Source: Marthasterias glacialis
Taxonomy: Eukaryota; Echinodermata; Asteroidea; Forcipulatida; Asteriidae
Direction of reading: 5' to 3'
NCBI GenBank assembly: GCA_911728455.2
Contig: OU452223.1
Coordinates: forward strand, 16,859,802 to 16,923,801
Length of the DNA stretch: 64,000 nt
Both the position numbers and the translations under genes were made by a program. Below the pieces are notes generated by a model. The model made no database searches, was not told the origin of the DNA, and worked only from the letters and a program-made list of their open reading frames with translations. Positions 34,894-45,664 of the stretch are shown here, in pieces (position 1 is the stretch's first letter; every line of letters begins with the position of its first letter).

Positions 34894-37800
34894 ATACAAT
34901 AAAAAATAAATAAATAAATAAAAAAATCAAGCCCTCCTGATACTTAATTTCCATAAATAATCTCCCTGGAACTCTTAACCTTGTTTGGCTGATTTATTTA
35001 TTTATTTATTTTTTTGTTATCTCTTTTAATTGTTGCCTTTTTATGGTTTGTTGCAGACTGGGAGGCGTTTGGTTTATACAACTGCGGATACTTCATGAGA
35101 AAATTCCCTGATGCTGAATACTTTGATTGGCAAGTACGTTTGGAGTATTCATCAAACAATTAATGTTCCAACTGTCTGACCATCCAATAGGCCTACCATC
35201 CAGTGTGGTTTTGAAATAATACATAAACTATGCCAGCCTGCAATATTATATCATGTGGTGAATGCTTATACAGTACACAGTCAACCCTTCTACTGTCTGA
35301 CCATTCAATGTCATCCACTGTGGTTTTGAATGATGGGTCAATTATGCCAGCCTGCAATATGATATCATGTGGTAAATGCATACACACACATAATGTGTAT
35401 ACACATGAAGTATGTGGGCAGCTGTGCAACCATACACAACCACTGCAGTCGAATGTTTTTAAATAACCATTATTGCTTCATCCTTCGGAAGGTGCATAAA
35501 GCCATAGGTGCCGTGTGTTACGTAGTGCACCTAAAAGAACCCAGTTACACTTATATTGCTAAGGGTTTTTCTTCTGTTACTTCTGGCATGGTTGGCAGCA
35601 GATTGTGCCACATCACCTTGCAAACCCTTACGAGGTGCTAAAATGGATCTCATAATTCAAAAACTTAGCATACCTGTCTTAAACACAAAAAGCACTTTGA
35701 GACGCCCATAGAAAAGCGCTGCATAAGAACGTGTAATTGTTATCAAAGTAAAATCATGGTTTTAAAATATCAAAAATAAACATTTGGAAAGTGTGATAAA
35801 ACCCCCCAAAACATTTTTCTCTCAGATTAATTTATGTCCGAGTCAAATAACATGGTTGCTGGATGTTCAGTTTTTCATGAAACATGAACTTGATATATGA
35901 AGATTTAATTTTCTTTTAACCAAAAAATATGGATTTTCTTAAAGATATGTGATCCGAGCTTATTTTCCCCTTGAAAATGATTTGATTCCATCAAATGAAA
36001 CTTAAAGGAGCATAAAATTAGCAACTCACATTTTGACTGTGTAGATGGCTATAAAAATGTTGTTTTTGAAATGATTGTCCCGGCCAACCACCCTATGAGA
36101 AAATGTGTACGATGGCCATGTCCGCTGCTGGTACCCAGAGTTCGGCTATATTACAATGTCATTTTGTCACTGTGTCGCAAGGCAGCCAGCTGCAACTGAG
36201 CAGGCAGCATGCGCACTTTACTTTTTATGCTCCACGCAAATTAATCCACACTAATTAAATCAATGACTCTGTCATTATTCGTTGATGAATTTTTTCCTTT
36301 GATATCTCATTTGAAAGTTAATAACTTTGCTCATCATACAAAAATAGCAATTTAACATTTGGATTAATTTTTCAAGATGAAATTTGCTTGAGAACGGATA
36401 TATATCTTTAAAAAAAAATTCTGAATGAACAGTGCTTATATCATACATTCCAGGCACACACAAAAAAGGGTTACATTTTGCTACACAGCACACATCAGTT
36501 CCCCGTTTTATAAAATACTAAAACAAAATTATACAAAAATAGTTATTTTTTAAGAAAAAGAAATGAATTTGCTCACAAAAAGGGGGGAAAATGTGTACAT
36601 CCTTAGTCAAGCATAATAACCTGCTCCCTGTTGGTCCTATTTTTACAAGAATGTCTTGTTCAGTGTTGACATCTATTGTGTGTTTTTTTAAAAATAGCAC
36701 AGCCTTCCTCAATTTTGTGCTATTTATATAACATTCCGCAATGAATTTCTTGTTATTGTATTTTGAAGGTTATCTTGGTTTTCCAATTGCAATATTTTTG
36801 TCGTGTCTGACATTGTGGGAATTACTTTTTCAGGGGCAGGAGTATATATCCTTAGGTAACATTACAAAGAGGCCGTCCTTCACTGGCTTGCAGTGTGCCA
36901 GCGGTTATATGGAAACATCATTGGATTCAAACAAGAAGTATTTCAAGGTAACTATGCTGTATTATACCAATTGTCATTGGTCTACATAAACATAAAGAAG
37001 GAAGTGGGTAAATGAAAAAAACCTGTGGTGTTCTGGATTGTAGTCTTAATATTATTTTGTGTGTGTTAATTTCTTTAGCCTGTTTGTGCATACTCCATTT
37101 TGCCTTGAAAGCTACCATTGTGCTACGCACATAAATGAAAACTGACCCGATTCTCTCCTTCCTTCAATTAAACACAGCCAGTGGCTTCTTCAGCTTGCTT
37201 CACGATCTGAGGCGCCTCAGGCAATGGCTTTACTCTTTTAAGATGGAGGATATGTGTGCCTCCAAATTTGGAGGGAATGGGTTGGTTTTTCTCAAGAAAC
37301 ACACTGGTCGTCGGAGCGTTTTAACCCAACTGAGCATTATATCCTACATATTTGAGTGTGAAACCCAAATAATACTATCCTGAAGTAATTATTGTATCTA
37401 TCTAAAAAGAGTGTATTGTTTTTCAAATTGTTGTCTCAGTATTTTTTGTTTGTCAGAAAAATCATCTCATTTGGACTTTTAAGGTATCTGTTTTCGAGCT
37501 GATGGTGGTTGTTTTATTTTGCAGTTTCCAAGTTTCATCTTGAAGATATTTTGCTAAATAATTTAGCCAGTGTACTGCCACAGGGTACTGTGGTCAACTT
37601 TTTTGTTTTTTTAGTTTAGAATGATCTTTTACATGTTAGAGTATTGTAAGTGAACAATTTGAAAGACCTGTTTTTAAATGTTCACAAATTTGACACTGTA
37701 TTCACAGCTATCCTGGTTAACCCTTTATTTGTATCTGCTACTCCACAGGAATGGCTTTCAAAAATGCCCACGCCATATTTTCTCAAGGAAAACAGCTATG

Positions 37801-39543
37801 TTCTGAGTCCGGCTGGTCTTAACGACGAACCAGCCATTACTGGTTTTATTGGTGTCCCAGGGACTGGTGTGGCACCACATCTGGACGAGACTTGTCAAAC
37901 AATAATGACAGTACAGGTAAGAAAGACTCAGTACTACCATTAACTCTGTGATACCAAATTGAAAAGGCTTTAAAAACTATTTTAAGGCTTGTTGGAGATT
38001 ACACCACATATGGACTCAAAGACTAAGTGCTTGTACCTGTACCATTAACTCCATGATAACAGATTGAAAAGGCTATAAAAACTATTTTAAGTCTTGTCGG
38101 GAATTACGACCTCTTCAAGAAAGATTAATTACATGGTATACCCCATTAGATAAATATCATCCTACTACTGTCTGACCATTCAATATCATTCATTAGTGCT
38201 TATAAATTACTCATAGGTAAACTACATTGTATGTACACTAGCCTGCAATATAATACATGTGGTAAATGCATCCCTGCACAGTACACACATGTATGTGTCC
38301 ACTCAAATGGTCGCTCAACTCGTTAGATGAGACCAAGAGTAGAGTAGGAGGGCGTTCACCATACTAACTTTCTCTACAATGCAAAGCCTCAAATCCTACA
38401 TTATCTTAATTCTCTTGTGACAGAGACAGACTGTTTATTATAAAACTCAGCATTACTGCAACCAGCAGATTTGTATGGACATTTGGTGTTCTGATAGTTC
38501 AAGAGTTTGGGTTGTGTATTTTTAACATAATTATGTTGAAAGATTCGCATGAAAATTAAAAAAAAAAGTCTAAAATCAATATACTATGGAGGTTAAACAA
38601 GTTTGGATTCGTTTTTGACAGAAATATACAGCAGAAAGTTAATTTGCTATTGTTTCATTTGTTTAGCTTTCTGGTGTAAAAAACTGGAGCGTTTCTTGGC
38701 CTGTTAAGGAGAATGGCGGATTACGATGGCGCAAACCCATAGTTTTCACTCTTTATCCAGGTAAAAATTTGCGTTAATGTTGTATGAAAAAGGCTGGGTG
38801 AGACTGCCCATGCTTTAAGTCTGCAGCCAGGTGCTTGCCCTAAGCCTCGCCATGTCTTGTAATCCCAATTGTTTTTAGAATTGTGACTAAGTATCGGGAC
38901 TTGGCAAGTCAATGATATCCTTAGTAAAGAGTACATTTACAAGGGAAGTTTAACTTTCTGAAGAAACATTTCGAGGGGCACCAAGGCAATGGTCAGGGGG
39001 CATAGAGGCATTTGGCTCCGTTAGGTACCAGCTGTGAATGAGATTTTTCTTCCATTTGTGGTCAAATGGAATTCGTATGGATGATGCAAAACATGTCTTC
39101 TTGGGGAGAATTGAAAGGTAAACATGATTTACCCAATAGAAAATATTCAGGTGTTCAAACACAAGCCATTTTACAGGAAAAGGGAAATATGTTCAGGAAA
39201 TGTATTTGAGGAAGTTGAGAAAAAGACTATGCAGTGCATGTGTTTTTAAACACTTTTTGTGAAACTTTAGTTTATGCTGTCTTTTTCTATAGGTGAAGCA
39301 ATGCTCTGGTATGTTGCCATGCGACACCACACAGAGGTCATCGATGATTGTTCGCTCAGTTTTAGCTTTCTTCTAAATACGCCAGCACCGAGGGACTATT
39401 TTGAAAGACTTGTACAAGATCTTTCTTCAGTATCAAGAGAGGAACGTAATGCACTCTTTTTAGAAACGGAAGCATCAAAATTAGATTACATTGACGGGTG
39501 CGGTATTGTTAAAGAGAAAGGAACATATTTTATTAGTAGTTAA
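32383..39543 (+). CDS. Membrane-anchored JmjC/cupin-type 2OG-Fe(II) oxygenase, complete gene
   Basis: Seven exons join at 32383-32686, 33469-33642, 35057-35133, 36834-36947, 37749-37916, 38667-38760 and 39293-39543. The coding length is 1,182 nt, giving 393 residues and a TAA stop, with GT-AG borders and consistent phases. A basic N-terminus is followed by a hydrophobic segment near residues 56-88, suggesting a single-pass type II anchor. The catalytic fold carries PHLDET, giving the iron-binding His267-x-Asp269, and QLSGVKNWSVSWP, the usual post-motif strand. The likely distal His is 322 or 323 in MRHHTEV. By family, such enzymes hydroxylate or demethylate proteins using 2-oxoglutarate and iron. 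The substrate is unknown, and a luminal catalytic domain is inferred from the anchor. It is divergent with SLX9. I do not assign a vertebrate orthologue. Confidence 0.88.
33469..33642 (+). CDS. JmjC gene exon 2
   Basis: The acceptor CATTTTAAG|ACATC completes an Asp codon. It encodes ECPVWIAAKERAYLDDKSH and EEIVRRGEPVIVTDAL; the last phrase is the common opening strand of JmjC/cupin-8 folds. The donor AGGG|GTAGGA is weaker than average. Confidence 0.87.
34153..34262. repeat. Short MITE with T8/A10 and AAGTACCTGAAA ends (JmjC intron 2)
   Basis: The left end TTTTTTTTAAGTACCTGAAA is mirrored by TTTCAGGTACTTAAAAAAAA on the right. The match continues inward through CACC and GGTGTTTC against GAAACACC. 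The length is about 110 bp and it is non-coding. Confidence 0.8.
34533..34940. repeat. Interspersed element with GGGCTCAAAATT ends, copy 1
   Basis: It starts TCAGGGCTCAAAATTAATG and ends AAATCAAGCCCTCCTGA, an inverted pair. The interior words GGGCCAGTAAACTCA, CCGGACAA and TCTTAGTGCTT also appear at 59662-59973. An AAAT expansion lies in its right half. It is in JmjC intron 2. Confidence 0.65.
34861..35016. repeat. AAAT tract facing an inverted TTTA tract
   Basis: AAAT repeats (34861-34925) are followed about 65 bp later by TTTA repeats (34990-35013), complementary and so able to fold back. The second tract ends about 40 bp before JmjC exon 3. Confidence 0.85.
35057..35133 (+). CDS. JmjC gene exon 3
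   Basis: The acceptor TTGTTGCAG|ACTGGG and donor TGGCAA|GTACGT frame DWEAFGLYNCGYFMRKFPDA plus EYFDWQ. This is the cupin-fold segment that sets the N-terminal side of the active site. An AAAT tract and its inverse sit just upstream. Confidence 0.88.
35166..35400. repeat. Two copies of the ~120-bp intronic repeat (JmjC intron 3)
   Basis: Both copies carry CTGTCTGACCAT, GTGTGGTTTTGAA or CTGTGGTTTTGAAT, TATGCCAGCCTGCAATAT and ATCATGTGGT. They are the same unit as in SLX9 intron 4 (25090-25375). It is non-coding. Confidence 0.8.
36834..36947 (+). CDS. JmjC gene exon 4
   Basis: The acceptor CTTTTTCAG|GGGCAG and donor TTCAAG|GTAACT enclose 38 whole codons, including GQEYISLGNITKRPSFTG. NIT is a possible N-glycosylation site if the domain is luminal. 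Confidence 0.86.
37749..37916 (+). CDS. JmjC gene exon 5 (iron-binding HxD)
   Basis: The acceptor CTCCACAG|GAATGG and donor TACAG|GTAAGA enclose 56 codons. GFIGVPGTGVAPHLDETCQT contains the His-x-Asp pair of the metal site. Confidence 0.92.
38160..38300. repeat. Single copy of the ~120-bp intronic repeat (JmjC intron 5)
   Basis: CTACTGTCTGACCATTCAAT, CTAGCCTGCAATATAATA and CATGTGGTAAATGCATCC match the units at 25090-25375 and 35166-35400. Confidence 0.7.
38667..38760 (+). CDS. JmjC gene exon 6
   Basis: The acceptor TTGTTTAG|CTTTCT and donor TATCCAG|GTAAAA enclose LSGVKNWSVSWPVKENG and RWRKPIVFTLYP, the strand after the HxD motif. Confidence 0.9.
39293..39543 (+). CDS. JmjC gene exon 7 (distal His, C-terminus, stop)
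   Basis: The acceptor TTCTATAG|GTGAAG completes a Gly codon. GEAMLWYVAMRHHTEVIDD carries the likely third iron ligand, followed by SLSFSFLLNTPAP. The C-terminal ~60 residues, after LVQDLSSVSREER, look helical. The stop is TAA at 39541. Confidence 0.9.
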
Positions 39544-42500
39544 AACTTATTTTTCATTTTTTTAAAACTTGGATTAGAGAAACATTAAGTAGGTTGTCTG
39601 TTACATGTTTTTTTATTGGGTTTTTTTGGTACACATTACTACACAGATTTTCTGTGCATGGCAAGATTTGTGTGAGTTGTTGAATATGGAGTCAATAGAG
39701 GGCAGTGTTATGTTATTTGATGCCAATTCTTTGCAACTTGGACTTGGCAATTTGCACAGTATTCATCGACCCTGTGGAATCCTACATATTATGTCATGTA
39801 CGTGTATAACTAATTTGGGGCCAATTTCCAGTATAATAGGATACCTAATTTTTTTGTAGACTTCACAATGTTAAAGTGTTTTGATCATTTTTTATATTTT
39901 CAATAGATAAAGTGTTAAAATAATTTAGGCAACCATTTAATATTGTTACATCTATCTCATTTTCATTGGTATCCTGCAACTCCTGGACAAAGAGAAAATA
40001 ATTGTTTATGTGCAATATCATTATTTACGAGGGATAAAAATGAGTATGTTTGTAGGCTCATGTACAGAGTGTAAGCTAAATGACATGAAGATTTTGACAT
40101 AACATTTTAAGATGAGATTGCATGGCCATATTTTAATTTTGCAAAGGGTACTTCCATCAGAAAATGTAATAGTCTCATGGAAGCTTTTGAAGGGGCACCA
40201 AGGCCAAGACCAGGGCAACAGAGGCCATGTAATTCCCAGCCTGAGAACTGAACGTTTTTCTTCATAATTCAGTTTGTTTGAATAACAGTCTCAGACTGGC
40301 TTTCAGTTGTTTGTCTTATACTATTTCATGATTGTTTAAATATTATTTATCAAAAAATGTAATAGTCTCATGGAAACTTTTGAAGGGGCACCAAGGCCAA
40401 GACCAGGGCAACAGAGGCCATGTAATTCCCAGCCTGAGGACTGAACGTTTTTCTTCATAATTCAGTTTGTTTGAATAACAGTCTCAGACTGGCTTTCAGT
40501 TGTTTGTCTTATACTATTTCATGATTGTTTAAATATTATTTATCAGTGGTTCAAAATATGTTTAAATTGCTGGTTAAGTAACTCAAATTTATGATTTAAT
40601 TATTTTAAAAATCATTCGTAAAAGTCAAGTTGACCAACACTAAACCTTTTATTCCTGGCACAGTCTTTCTGACAACGAGGGCCCAATTAATACATGCTCA
40701 GTAAACATTTTTATAATAGGGAATATAGTTCGGATTAACTGCTAAACGGGATGCAGTCTGGGACCAGTCACGAGCAATATATACCACGTAACATATTTCT
40801 GGCTGGTAACCAGTTCTTGAAGGGGAAACAAGCATAGTAAAAAAGTGTATGTACAGAACTGCTCGAGAATGGGTGTAGGCCTAATTCATGATTGTCGCTT
40901 ATTTGCAAAATTATTATGGAACAATTAATTTTTTTATTTGTAATTAAAAAAAGTACTTTATTACAGGTACTTGAAATTAAACTGGAATATAATGGGGGCA
41001 AACTGCTTAACATTACAAAAAAACAAGCAGCGAATACAGGTTTGCGTGGGTTTAGGTAGCAGTTATAAAAACTCTATGAGACTATATGGTACAGGTCTAC
41101 CAAAAATACCGGTACACATACCTCAGTTCCAAACGGTAACCTGACGTTTCTTGCGACGTTCTACTCGCGGCCAGTGATGTTGCGGGATGAAGGGCGGGCA
41201 ATTCAACTTCAACACTTTCTTTCTGCAAGAAGCCTGACGTCCAGAAATTTATTAACGTTCACTCGCTGATACAAGAGACACGTCAAGGTTGGACTGAACT
41301 CGGTTTGAGTAAGATGGATCACCAAGACACCATGCTTCTGTGTTCTCAACTCGCTAAACCAACCACACGAGTAGACATACCCCATGTGCATAGAATGTCC
41401 AATCCGTCCAGAGCTATGACCAACATATTAAGGGCTGCAATTCCGGGGTGGACTCAACCTTTTTAAAACGTATAGTACAGTGAAATTTGTTGTTCTCATG
41501 CCAAGCTTCAAGTAGGTCCGGCTCTTTACTTTCAGTGAGTAATTGTAGGTGGAAATAATGGAAGATACGGGGGGAATTCTCCGCCGGAGACCCAAATTTC
41601 ATGCAGCCAGTGTAGTGTATAAAAAACACAGTGGACACTCGCCGCGGTGTCAAGGGTTTGAGGTTGGAATTGCACCAGACTAAAAATACGGGTTTTGTTT
41701 AATTGTTGCCCGCCAAAATACACGTGTATTGGCAGGATAGAGAACATTCCTGATGGTCATCCAATACATCTTAAAACTTAAACTCCTCAAAGAATACAAA
41801 TTAAACAAGATTCTCTGTTTTTTGTGCAAATAAATTTATTCAAACAGTTACATGCTCTGCGTTAACACATCTCATTTTGGGGGTTAAGGCTATTGTAGAT
41901 GCAGAATGACAATGGCACATCAAGATGAATTGTATAGGTCAAGACAATAACTGTTTTCTTGTTATCTTTCTTGGGTAGGCATATACAATCTTTCCATACT
42001 TTCGCTGTAATTGCCGCATATAGGTCTACTGCCAAACTAATATTGTGGTTTTAAACATGATCAACAAATCATGTGGAAACGCATTTTAGGTGAGTTGGCA
42101 TAGGTACAAGTAGTGATACTTTGAGAACAAATATATTCATACCATAAAAAGGGAAGTGAGAACGTCAGGTTTTGCTTTACACCAAAGCTTTGGAAAGATT
42201 ACCCACCCCTGCGCATCCAGAGTAGGCCTATCCCAGCGTTTACAATTCACAGCTTGCATATATAAAAAGATACCGAAAGTCATTTTTTTTGTTCCCTCAG
42301 TTAGAAGCAATTTTTCAGTTTTAAATTTGACATTTTTTGTCATTTGTCCATACTAATTAATGTTGTTAATACTTTTAATATTACTATAGATTGTAATGTA
42401 TTATCCCTAAATGGTTTATGTTTTCGTAATTTTGATGTACTGATATTCTTGATGTTCGTTGTATTTTTACATGTACATTGTAATATAATGCCAATTGAAA

Positions 42501-42673
42501 TTTCCCCACGTGGGACAATAAAGTTTTTTCTTATCATATTTCTTAACATGTGATTTAGTAGTCGTATACCCAACTCCCCGCAATGTAAAAGGAAGTGTAC
42601 ATATACCCTCTGTACCACTTTAATCGTGGATCAATGTTCATCGCAACCAAAGGTTCAACAGACTTTAAGTAAT
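39544..42673. other. Convergent intergenic region, repeats only
   Basis: It lies between the 3' ends of the JmjC gene (plus) and the ependymin-related gene (minus). It contains a 193-bp tandem duplication (40158-40545) and a degraded GGGCCC-family copy (about 40670-40880). A minus-strand word, GAACTGAG|GTATGTG, near 41118 looks like a splice donor, but no coding exon is attached. No gene is supported. Confidence 0.55.
40158..40545. repeat. 193-bp tandem duplication
   Basis: AAAATGTAATAGTCTCATGG recurs 193 bp later (40161 and 40354). The two copies are nearly identical to their ends at TATTATTTATCA. Each carries GGGGCACCAAGGCCAAGACC, a phrase also found near 49890. It is non-coding. Confidence 0.9.
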
Positions 42674-42679
42674 TTTATT
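42674..42679 (-). terminator. Candidate poly(A) signal of the ependymin-related gene
   Basis: AATAAA on the minus strand, 114 bp past the TGA stop. It would give a short 3' untranslated region. Confidence 0.5.
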
Positions 42680-42792
42680 TTGTGAAAGTTACTGTCCAAC
42701 TTTCCAAGTATTTCCTCTCACTGCATTATTGCCTTATTAGTATTTTCTTTTTTTCTTCTACCAATTGCCCACTTCGATTGGAAATGACAAAC

Positions 42793-43178
42793 TCAAATTT
42801 TTGTGTACAACTTTTTGATGGTTTTCATAGGTTTATTGGTATCGAGTCCCAAGTTTTTAGTCGGCCGGGGGACTCCCGCGAGATTTACGGGGGCAGCGGT
42901 AACATCGTCGATTTTCTGCCAGCCCAAAAAGTCCTTGGCCCAACTGGGGATCCAGTTGCCCAACTTCTCCAAGACCCCAGTGTAGCTGACGGGTGTGTTG
43001 GTGACGACAGACTGATTGCAGATGGTCGGCACGTTGAAAACGGACATGTTCTTTATGCCTTCTGTGATATCGAAAAACCTGGTGGTCATGTCGATGGAGG
43101 TCGTCTGGTTGGTCATGGTGAAGATCTCGAACACGGGCCAGCAGTTTGCTTCGGTGTATCCACCAATCCATGTCTCAT
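42793..43178 (-). CDS. Ependymin-related exon 3 (C-terminal half and stop)
   Basis: The acceptor CTCTGTACAG|ATGAGAC completes a Tyr codon. ETWIGGYTEANCWPVFEIF and NVPTICNQS carry the last two conserved cysteines. The tail after WAKDFLGWQKIDD is not conserved as far as I can tell. Confidence 0.92.
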
Positions 43179-45504
43179 CTGTACAGAGAAAAGTTACGGT
43201 GCCATAGGAAACATAAGAATGACCTTTATCACCGTGTCGTTGCCATCTTGTCTTTTTTCTATCGGCCCAAAAGATGAGTGGAGTGAAAATATTGTGATCT
43301 ATTTTACAATTCAAATATAATAGGCCTATATAACACATTCAGTGTACTGCGTAATGAAGGTACAGAAAAAGTAAAAAAAAATCAATTAAAAGAGAATTGT
43401 CTTCAAAAGGGAAACGAAGCTATGGCCGTGTCCGATTTGGCGGCTACGGCTACAGCTACGGCTGTTGCTAAGGGTGTTGCCATGGACGTCCTGTACCTCA
43501 ACGCATGATGACACAGCGATCCAGCCATAGCCGTAGCCCCAACTCGGCTTTGTATAAACGAAAATGAGTCCAAGGAACCCCTTTCACACTTCTTTCACAC
43601 TAGACAAATTTCCCAGGAAATGCCCAGGAAAATTAGGTTGAACTTTTCACACCTAAATTGCTAACCCTGGCAATCTCATGGGAAATAGTTACCCGTTCTG
43701 GGGAGTAGGGTTGGTTAGCATGCCGAGTATGCATTTTTTCAGGAAAACGAACATGGGTGGCGGTGGGTTAAAACTCCCAGAAGTTTCATGGGTTTAACTT
43801 GGGAATTGGGTCTGAAATGTAAAAAGTACTTTAAGAATTATCTCTCCCTAAGATGCTCCGACACTTACAAGACCTGGACGGCTCTCTGTCCGACCATTCA
43901 GTCACGCGGATGGAGTTGCCTGGGCCTCCGATCGTGTAGGAGTCCTCGTAGGTGGCGTCGGGTGGGATACTGAAGTTCCTCCATGGACCCATGGGTATCT
44001 GCTTGCACCGGTTGAAACTTGGGTCTATTTGGTACTCGACTCTCTCATCAAAGAGTATCAAGTATTTCATCAGTCTGATACAAAACACAAACACAACATT
44101 GACCATCAATTCGATACAAAATCTGTGTCGTATCACAAAAGCCTTCTTGTACGGCAATGCAAATGTAACCTTTGTCCTCCATGGATTCATGGAAATGCTA
44201 AAAAATAAACCGATGAATGATTTTTAATCTCTGAGCTGACTTTACATGAACTTCAAACAAGGAACAAGTGTTCTGAGAATATGTTTCTGAAATACTGCAA
44301 TGTGCGAGATGATTGTCCTCGAGCACACACTTTCTCCTCGGATTTGCTAAATGTACGTGGACAAATCCCTGACAAAACACAAAAACCTTGATATTGTTTA
44401 CAAACATTGTGTATCAAAGGGAGGCCTTGGGTATTACAAAATATATGTATAGGTCTACTGGGTTGGCGCAAAATGGCCGTTTTAGATAAAACAAAACCCC
44501 TTGTCAATAAAGATTTTTGTTCCTTTTTGATGGTAGGACAATTGATTTATCTGTGATGTGGGTAATTTGATATAGAACTTTTATTAGATAATAAATCTTA
44601 TTTTTTTTGCACCAGTGAAGCCCATACTTTTGCCAACTGAGGCTGTGGTGTCGCAAAAGAAAAGATCTAAACAGTTATGTGCATGAATGCGTTCTTGAAA
44701 ACATATTACCCGCTAGTTTGGTGAAAATTTCACAGGTGCGTATATTGAAAATGTGAGGATGGGACTGAATGCGCGCCATAAAAACAATTTAGTAAATATA
44801 CAGGGTTGGTAAAGTTGTGGTGCGGTGTTCTTACTTTGTTTGATTCTATTTTTATACACATGAAAAAAACATACCTGTGAAAATGTGGGTTCAATCCATC
44901 GTCTGATGAGTCAGGAGAAAATAGTGAAAAACCGTTCACACTTTTCAGCAAGTAAACACATTGTCCTTAATTTCAATATTACAATCGAAACTAAAAAGTG
45001 GGTCTTCGAATTCTATTTCATGGCATTGACAGTATTTCAGACAGAAATACTTCTATAGAAGATTGGTTCTAGTTAGAACTTCATAATCAGTAGGCTTTCA
45101 GACTAATACTAATGGAAATATTTCGATGAAAACCAATGCTATATTCTATCTACCTTCAAGCGGTTCGAAATTTCAAAAACTTAAAATATGATGTAAATAA
45201 CAATGGGAAAGAAATTTTGAAACATTTACCTTCTTCCGGGAATCATCGACTTCATCTCCTCCTCGACATATTTACGTCTTTTGACTCCATCGAAGCTGAT
45301 TTTATATCTGTTGTTGGCATCCTTATTGTGGTCCCACTCGCTGAAGCGGCCCTCCCATTGTGCCGGAGTGACGCACGGAGTGCTGAGGACCTGCGGGAGC
45401 TCGGCAAGTTGTGGGTTGGTGGTGGGGGGTTCTGATGATGTGAGGCTTACGGCGCTTGCATAACACAAGACACCGATGAAGAGTACTGACGCAAAGGTGT
45501 TCAT
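42793..45504 (-). CDS. Ependymin-related secreted protein, complete gene
   Basis: Three minus-strand exons join at 45504-45230, 44074-43869 and 43178-42793. The coding length is 867 nt, giving 288 residues and a TGA stop, with GT-AG introns and matching phases. Residues 1-19 form a signal peptide (MNTFASVLFIGVLCYASAV). The mature part keeps four cysteines (44, 115, 173 and 214), as ependymins do. Family features are CVTPAQWEGRFSEWDHN, the DERVEYQID strand, WRNFSIPPDATYEDSYTIG and NCWPVFEIF. Sequons at N125, N184, N204 and N215 suggest glycosylation. Ependymin-related proteins are extracellular, lipid- and calcium-binding candidates, numerous in echinoderms; the exact role is unknown. It is somewhat longer than the ~220-residue family norm, with a Pro/Lys-rich tail. 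A TATA box lies about 150 bp upstream. Confidence 0.9.
43412..43560. repeat. GGCTACGGCT foldback element (ependymin-related intron 2)
   Basis: The left arm AAACGAAGCTATGGCCGTG and GGCTACGGCTACAGCTACGG face GCCATAGCCGTAGCC and a TAAACG end. It is related in composition to 602-747 and 51615-51710 and is non-coding. Confidence 0.65.
43869..44074 (-). CDS. Ependymin-related exon 2
   Basis: The acceptor TTTGTATCAG|ACTGATG and donor GGTCTT|GTAAGTG enclose LMKYLILFDERVEYQIDPSF, then GPWRNFSIPPDATYEDS, the core of the fold. Confidence 0.9.
45230..45504 (-). CDS. Ependymin-related exon 1 (signal peptide)
   Basis: ATG at 45504-45502 opens the signal peptide; the first conserved Cys is in STPCVTPAQW. 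The donor is AGAAG|GTAAAT in phase 2. Confidence 0.9.
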
Positions 45505-45654
45505 CTTGCCTTGGATGGCTGTAATTTATTCAACTAAACTGCAGCAATGCCAACTTGCTACCACCTTAAGTTCTGATGTAGAGTTGAAATGTGTTCACGC
45601 CAATCCACACAGTGTGTGCACAGTTGAATTTAGGTCTTTGCGCAATGTACCTGG

Positions 45655-45664
45655 ATATATATAG
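45655..45664 (-). promoter_or_regulatory. TATA box of the ependymin-related gene
   Basis: The minus strand reads CTATATATAT about 150 bp before the ATG. A start site some 30 bp downstream would give a 5' untranslated region of about 120 nt. A TATA-driven promoter fits a tissue-regulated secreted protein. Confidence 0.55.

Noticed and set aside
41119-41400. Possible minus-strand 5' exon ending GAACTGAG|GTATGTG
   Set aside because: The donor is plausible but no coding frame, downstream exon or promoter could be linked to it.
42682-43320. 212-codon plus-strand open frame
   Set aside because: Antisense shadow of ependymin-related exon 3.
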